A stretch of DNA of 36,701 bases from Actinomycetota bacterium (GTDB taxonomy: Bacteria; Actinomycetota; JAICYB01): positions 1 through 36,701 of the forward strand of contig DATLFR010000024.1 in assembly GCA_035540895.1 (NCBI GenBank), written 5' to 3'. Of the stretch, positions 32,620 to 36,701 are shown piece after piece (position 1 is the first letter of the stretch; the number at the start of each line of letters is the position of its first letter). Under the pieces are notes generated by a model. The model worked only from the letters and a program-made list of their open reading frames with translations. It had not been told where the DNA came from and made no database searches. Made by a program: the position numbers and the translations under genes.

Positions 32620-32886
32620 ATGGAGGCGACGCTGGCCGCGGCCACGCAGCTGCGCGTACTGGTGCGGTCCTCGGGGGTGGAGGGTGTCCCCGGGGTGCGC
32701 GTCCGACGGGCACAGGCGCGCGGTCCGGACGATCTCGAGCTGGTGGTCGAGGATCGCCGGGAGCCGGGCGACGAGGTCCTCGAGTCGCGGGGGATCCGGT
32801 TCTACATGGACGCCGCGACGGCCGCCGAGCTGCGGAACACGACGCTGGACCTGTCCGGGCGCGCCTTCGTGTTCACAGAGGCCTAG
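32620..32886 (+). CDS. Small HesB-like protein without cysteines
   Basis: 88 aa. The end (GDEVLESRGIRFYMDAATAAELRNTTLDL) has the A-type (IscA/HesB) layout, but no Cys is present, so it cannot hold a cluster in the usual way. The start ATG is seven bases after TAGGGT. It overlaps the convergent PLDc_N gene by four bases. The assignment rests on a weak pattern match. Confidence 0.6.
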   Translation: MEATLAAATQLRVLVRSSGVEGVPGVRVRRAQARGPDDLELVVEDRREPGDEVLESRGIRFYMDAATAAELRNTTLDLSGRAFVFTEA

Positions 32887-33281
32887 GCCCCGGGTCCCCC
32901 CTCCAACTCGGGGGGGTCGTCGCCCTCGAGCTCCTTGCGGCGCCGCTTCTCCTCCTCCCAGCGGCGCAGCGCCTCCTGCCGGCGGAGCTCGTAGACCTCG
33001 GCGTCGACGCTGCGCAGGAAGTCCGGGTCGGTGTCGGGTGCGCGCATCGGCGGGGCCGACGGATGCGCGCGCGGGAGGTTCGGGTCGGAGAAGGAGGCGT
33101 TCTCGGGCCGCCCGAGCAGCAGCCACGCGATCGGCCCGATGGGGGGGAACAGGAGGACGAGCAGGAGCCAGACGAGCTTGGGCAGCTCCCGGACCGCCGG
33201 GTCCGGTGATCGGATCACGTCGAACACGCAGTAGGCGGACAGCGCCACGAGCAGCAACCCGCCGAGCCTGAACATCAACAT
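32883..33281 (-). CDS. PLDc_N-type membrane protein
   Basis: The 132-aa protein has two transmembrane segments (about 5-22 and about 33-57) and the PLDc_N signature ELPKLVWLLLVLLFPPIGPIAWLLLGRP. The cytosolic tail is charged (ALRRWEEEKRRRKELEG). The ATG at 33281 has GGAGGTCGACC upstream and overlaps the HAD gene end by seven bases. Confidence 0.85.
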   Translation of the reverse strand: MLMFRLGGLLLVALSAYCVFDVIRSPDPAVRELPKLVWLLLVLLFPPIGPIAWLLLGRPENASFSDPNLPRAHPSAPPMRAPDTDPDFLRSVDAEVYELRRQEALRRWEEEKRRRKELEGDDPPELEGGPGA

Positions 33282-33961
33282 GGTCGACCTCCGCTCCGAT
33301 CGTACCGCCTCATCCGCTCGACGAGGTCGGGCAGGGGGAGCTCGGCGAGGGACGTGACCACCAGGTCGGCCCGGTCGAGAGGGAGGTCGCGCGTGAGGGC
33401 GTGCGGGACCGCCACGCAGAACATGCCGGCGTCCTTCGCCGCCCTGATGCCGTTAGGCGAGTCCTCGACGGCGACCGCCTCCGCCGGGTCCACGCCCAGC
33501 CCCTCCGCCGCCGAGAGGTACAGGGCGGGGTCGGGCTTCACCACATCGACGTCCTCACGGCACCGCACCAGCGCGAAGCGGTCCTCGATCGCCAGGCGAC
33601 GGAGGAACCCTTCCACCCACTCCCTCGGCGACGACGACGCGATCGCGACCGGGATGCCCAGGGAGTCGGCGTCGTCGAGCCACGCGCGGACCCCGTCCAG
33701 GATCTCGAGCCTCGCGATCAGCTCGTCCTGGCGTCGGCGTCTCATCCGGTCGATCGGCTCCCACTCGAGCGGACGACCGAGCGCCTGCTCGAGGTAGGAC
33801 CGCTCGTCGAACGCGCCGTGCGTCCCGATGTTCTGCGTCCACGCGTCGAGCGGTAGCTCCACGCCGTGCTCGGAGTACACGTGCGACCACGACCGGAGGA
33901 CCACGTCCTCGGTGTCCACCACGACCCCGTCGAAGTCGAATACGACCGCTCGAACCGCCAT
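33275..33961 (-). CDS. HAD-superfamily hydrolase, beta-phosphoglucomutase-like
   Basis: The 228-aa phosphatase or mutase has motif I DFDGVVVDTE with the nucleophile Asp, motif II IASSS, Lys in VVKPDPALYL and motif IV VEDSPNG. A helical cap lies between. The substrate is unknown. It is followed by the PLDc_N gene on the same strand with a short overlap and is divergent from gpsA (24-base gap). Confidence 0.9.
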   Translation of the reverse strand: MAVRAVVFDFDGVVVDTEDVVLRSWSHVYSEHGVELPLDAWTQNIGTHGAFDERSYLEQALGRPLEWEPIDRMRRRRQDELIARLEILDGVRAWLDDADSLGIPVAIASSSPREWVEGFLRRLAIEDRFALVRCREDVDVVKPDPALYLSAAEGLGVDPAEAVAVEDSPNGIRAAKDAGMFCVAVPHALTRDLPLDRADLVVTSLAELPLPDLVERMRRYDRSGGRPC

Positions 33962-33985
33962 GTGCCATCCTGACACGGGGAGAAG

Positions 33986-35005
33986 ATGACGAAGGTCGCG
34001 TGCATAGGGGCGGGTTCGTGGGGGACGACGGTCGCCGGGCTGATCGTGTCCAACGGCGTCGATGCGCTCCTGTGGTGCCGCCGACCCGAGCTGGCCGAGC
34101 AGATCAACTCGCTGCACATCAACGAGGACTACCTGCCCGGGCTGCGGCTCCCGGACGGCCTGCGCGCCTCGGCCGATATAGAGGAGGTCGCGAGCGGCGC
34201 CGACGTCATCGTGATGGGGGTGCCCTCTCACGGGTGGAGGACGACCCTCGCTCAGATCCGCCCCCACCTCCGGGGGGTCGACGCGGTGGTCAGCTTGACG
34301 AAGGGTCTCGAGGAGGACCGCAACGTCCGGATGAGCCAGGTGCTCGCCGAGGAGTGCCCGGACCTCCCGCCCGACCGGTACGCGATCCTGTCCGGACCGA
34401 ACATCGCCCGGGAGATCGCGCGCCGGGAGCCGGCGGCGGCGGTCCTGGCATGCGCCGACCAGGACCGCGCCGAGCGCCTCCAGCGCATCTTCCATCAGCC
34501 CTACTTCCGGACGTACACCAACACCGACGTGGTCGGGTCGGAGCTGGGGGGCGCGATCAAGAACATCGTCGCGATCGCCGCCGGCATGGTCGACACGATG
34601 GGGTTCGGGGACAACGCCCGGGCCGCGCTGATGACGCGGGGTCTAGCCGAGCTGACCCGGCTGGGGGTGAAGCTCGGCGGGCAGCCCCTCACCTTCTCCG
34701 GCCTCGCCGGCGTGGGGGACATGATCGTGACGTGCATCTCGAAGTACTCCCGCAACCGCCGGGTCGGCAAGGAGCTCGGCAAGGGACGCAAGATCGCCGA
34801 TATCACCGCCGAGATGAAGATGGTGGCGGAGGGGGTGAAGACGTCTCGCCCGATCCTGGAGCTGGGACGTCAGGTCGACGCGTGGATGCCGATCACCGAG
34901 GGCGTGGTGTCGGTGCTCTACGAAGGGGTCACGCCGCAGCAGATGGTCGTGGACATGCTCTCCCGGCCCCCCATCCCCGAGACGTTCGGCATCGACGGCG
35001 CCTAG
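33986..35005 (+). CDS. gpsA: Glycerol-3-phosphate dehydrogenase [NAD(P)+]
   Basis: The 339-aa enzyme makes glycerol 3-phosphate for phospholipids. The NAD-binding GAGSWGTTVAG is at the start, SLTKGLE and SGPNIAREIA in the middle, and the catalytic Lys in GGAIKNIVAIAAG. The RNRRVGKELGKG loop follows. GGGGAG precedes the ATG. The tail overlaps the convergent methyltransferase by four bases. Confidence 0.96.
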   Translation: MTKVACIGAGSWGTTVAGLIVSNGVDALLWCRRPELAEQINSLHINEDYLPGLRLPDGLRASADIEEVASGADVIVMGVPSHGWRTTLAQIRPHLRGVDAVVSLTKGLEEDRNVRMSQVLAEECPDLPPDRYAILSGPNIAREIARREPAAAVLACADQDRAERLQRIFHQPYFRTYTNTDVVGSELGGAIKNIVAIAAGMVDTMGFGDNARAALMTRGLAELTRLGVKLGGQPLTFSGLAGVGDMIVTCISKYSRNRRVGKELGKGRKIADITAEMKMVAEGVKTSRPILELGRQVDAWMPITEGVVSVLYEGVTPQQMVVDMLSRPPIPETFGIDGA

Positions 35006-35721
35006 GCCCGGGCCACCATGTGGAGGCGCTGGGAGCCGAGCTCGAAGGGCTCCCCGTCCAGCGTCGCGTACCCGGTCCACGACGTGAACCCCGCCTCGCT
35101 GAGGAGCTCGGTCAGCTCCCGGTACGTGTAGAGCCGGATGGACAGGCGGTCCGTACGCGTGTGGCCGGCGGTGACGAACGTCCACTCGGACTCGATCCGC
35201 CCCGACGCGTGGTCCCACTCCGCCTCCTGGACGAGGAGCGTGTCGCCGGACCTATCCCATCTCCGGGGCTCGAACCGCGGCAGCAGGGACTCGACGACGT
35301 GCGTGTCGATCAGCATCCGACCCCCGTCTCGCAGGGCCCGTCGGACCGCGGCTAGGAACGCGAAGTTCCCGTCGTCATCGAAGTAGCCGAACGACCCCCA
35401 GAAGCAGACGGCCGCGTCGAAGGCGTCCGTCCACGGGAGGTCTCGCATGTCGCGTCTCTCCCAGGTGACCTCGGACGGATGCGCCCTCGCCAGGGAGAGG
35501 AATCGCTCGGACCGGTCCACCCCGGTCACGCGGTGTCCGCGGGTGGCGAGCTCGACCGAGTGTCGCCCCGTCCCGCACGGGACATCCAGGACGTCGGCGG
35601 GGGCGTCCAGCTCGCACAGCCTCTCGATCGCGTCGACCTGGCTCCGCGTCTGCTCGGGCGTCCACATCTGGGGCTGCACGTCGCGCCAGGCCCCGTCGAA
35701 GAACGACTCGTACCAGTCCAT
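35002..35721 (-). CDS. Class I SAM-dependent methyltransferase
   Basis: The 239-aa protein has motif I LDVPCGTGRHSVELA and the acidic VTGVDRSERFL, followed by DMRDLPW and FDAAVCFWGSFGYFDD. The substrate is not predictable. The start ATG is six bases after TACCCT (35728-35733) with no ribosome site. It is divergent from the M20 peptidase. Confidence 0.9.
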   Translation of the reverse strand: MDWYESFFDGAWRDVQPQMWTPEQTRSQVDAIERLCELDAPADVLDVPCGTGRHSVELATRGHRVTGVDRSERFLSLARAHPSEVTWERRDMRDLPWTDAFDAAVCFWGSFGYFDDDGNFAFLAAVRRALRDGGRMLIDTHVVESLLPRFEPRRWDRSGDTLLVQEAEWDHASGRIESEWTFVTAGHTRTDRLSIRLYTYRELTELLSEAGFTSWTGYATLDGEPFELGSQRLHMVARA

Positions 35722-35727
35722 CCGGTC

Positions 35728-35733
35728 AGGGTA
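35728..35733 (-). promoter_or_regulatory. -10 box of the leaderless methyltransferase gene
   Basis: TACCCT (read leftward), six bases before the ATG at 35721. Confidence 0.5.
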
Positions 35734-35774
35734 GATCGCGGCGCCGGGGAGCGGCGTTCTGGCACGATGTCGGC

Positions 35775-36701
35775 ATGCCACGGACCGAGGCGCTGCGCGA
35801 CGCGCTCGCTCGCATGCGCCCACGCCACCTCGAGGACCTGAGGCGCCTCATCTCGGTCCCGAGCGTCTCGGCCCAGGGGACCGGCATCGACGAAGCGGTC
35901 GAGGTGGTGGTGGACCTGCTGCGGGAGCGAGGTCTCACGGCGGAGGTTCACCCCACGCCCGGGTTCCCGATCGTCACGGCGCACGGGGGAGCCGCCGACG
36001 CGCCGACGCTGCTGTTCTACGAGCACTACGACGTCCAGCCGCCCGAGCCCATCGACGCCTGGACGTCCCCGCCCTTCGAGCTCACGGAGCGCGACGGCAA
36101 GCTCTTCGGCCGCGGGGTGGCCGATACGAAGGGGCACCTGGTCTGCCGGCTCGCCGCGATCGACGCCGCCCGGGAGATCCATGGCGACGACCGGATCGGG
36201 TACAGGTTCGTGGTCGAGGGCGAGGAGGAGATCGGGAGCCCCAACCTCGACGCCTTCATCGAGGCGAACGCGGACCGGCTGCGGGCCGACGGGTGCATCT
36301 GGGAGTTCGGCGGCGTCGACCACGACGGGAGCCCGGTGATCTCTCTCGGTCTGAAGGGCATCGTATCCCTGGAGCTGCACGCCACCGGCCCCTCGTACGA
36401 CGCGCACTCGTCGCTCGGGGCCGTGATCGACAACCCGCTCTACCGGATCAGCGCGGCGATCGCCTCCCTGCGCGACCAGACCGGGCGCGTCACCGTGGAC
36501 GGCTTCTACGACGACGTGGTCCCGTTGACCGACCTCGAGCGCGCCGTGCTCGAGCGGTCCCCGGACCAGGCAGCCCTCATCAGCTCCATGTACGGCGTAG
36601 ACGGGCTGCTGGGGTCCACGTCGGGCCCCGACCTCGTCCGTCGGCTGGAGGCTGCACCGTGCCTCAACGTGAACGGCATCTGGGGCGGGTACACGGGGAG
36701 G
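35775..36701 (+). CDS. M20-family metallopeptidase, 3' end cut by the window
   Basis: 309 codons are present. Zinc-binding residues are in FYEHYDVQPPEP (His), GRGVADTKGHL (Asp) and VEGEEEIGSPN (Glu), the order of dipeptidases such as carnosinase-like M20 enzymes. The dimerisation region begins after about residue 190 and the remainder is beyond base 36701. The start ATG follows a weak CACGAT, six bases upstream. The substrate is likely a small peptide. Confidence 0.9.
   Translation, partial: MPRTEALRDALARMRPRHLEDLRRLISVPSVSAQGTGIDEAVEVVVDLLRERGLTAEVHPTPGFPIVTAHGGAADAPTLLFYEHYDVQPPEPIDAWTSPPFELTERDGKLFGRGVADTKGHLVCRLAAIDAAREIHGDDRIGYRFVVEGEEEIGSPNLDAFIEANADRLRADGCIWEFGGVDHDGSPVISLGLKGIVSLELHATGPSYDAHSSLGAVIDNPLYRISAAIASLRDQTGRVTVDGFYDDVVPLTDLERAVLERSPDQAALISSMYGVDGLLGSTSGPDLVRRLEAAPCLNVNGIWGGYTGR

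Noticed and set aside
1-36701. tRNA, rRNA, CRISPR arrays, insertion sequences or prophage
   Set aside because: I looked for transposase or integrase text, direct-repeat arrays and clover-leaf-like segments and saw none; gene order is chromosomal throughout.

Overview
The window is GC-rich (about 70%), densely coded DNA from a probably uncultivated member of the Actinomycetota. Pointers are a mycothiol/DinB-type MDMPI-SCP2 enzyme, an F420-type Ddn nitroreductase, DUF1918 and DUF3105 proteins, a SufBD-Rieske-CSUT iron-sulfur set, many 4-bp gene overlaps (ATGA, GTGA, TTGA, even CTGA), and many start codons lying 6-9 bases after a TANNNT hexamer, which is the signature of leaderless transcripts. 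A class could not be assigned from the sequence alone.

Region 1 (1-6072, minus strand) is a lasso-peptide biosynthetic operon that runs off the left edge. In transcription order it holds a 64-aa precursor with the lasso leader signature and a Gly1-Asp9 core ring, a 912-aa secreted RTX calcium-binding repeat protein, a PqqD-like recognition protein (B1), a transglutaminase-like leader protease (B2), an HPr-kinase-like kinase and an asparagine-synthetase-like cyclase (C). The kinase together with a precursor ending in Ser predicts a C-terminally phosphorylated lasso peptide. The large RTX gene inside the cluster is unusual, and the core ring resembles an RTX repeat of that same protein.

Region 2 (6375-15022) has a secreted, membrane-anchored protein, a sirtuin with a small A-type-scaffold-like protein, sufB standing alone behind an elaborate promoter, an ABC-2 transporter fused by overlaps to a NarL-type two-component system, and a nitroreductase / HxlR-SCP2 / MDMPI-SCP2 group.

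Region 3 (15093-23506) begins with a carboxymuconolactone-decarboxylase/AhpD-like gene whose frame is interrupted once by TGA, exactly where the second Cys of a CxxC motif is expected. The TGA is followed by a hairpin with the features of a bacterial SECIS, so the gene is a strong selenoprotein candidate (CPWU). It is followed by a YihY/BrkB membrane protein, two small acidic proteins, a lipoprotein phosphatase, an FG-GAP repeat exported protein, a TrmB-type regulator, a NYN/LOTUS RNase-like protein and a sensor-like membrane protein.

Region 4 (23726-28224) is the rest of the SUF system: sufD, a Rieske ferredoxin, sufC, sufS, sufU and sufT in one tight operon. Its promoter shares a 32-base block (29 identical) and a CRP-like half-site with the sufB promoter about 15 kb away, which suggests one split but co-regulated regulon.

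Region 5 (28232-36701) is ordinary housekeeping and envelope content: lipoproteins, a DUF3105 protein, apolipoprotein N-acyltransferase, an RpiB-like isomerase, a DUF1918 protein with a Lys/Thr tail, a PLDc_N membrane protein, a HAD phosphatase, gpsA, a methyltransferase and an M20 peptidase cut by the right edge.
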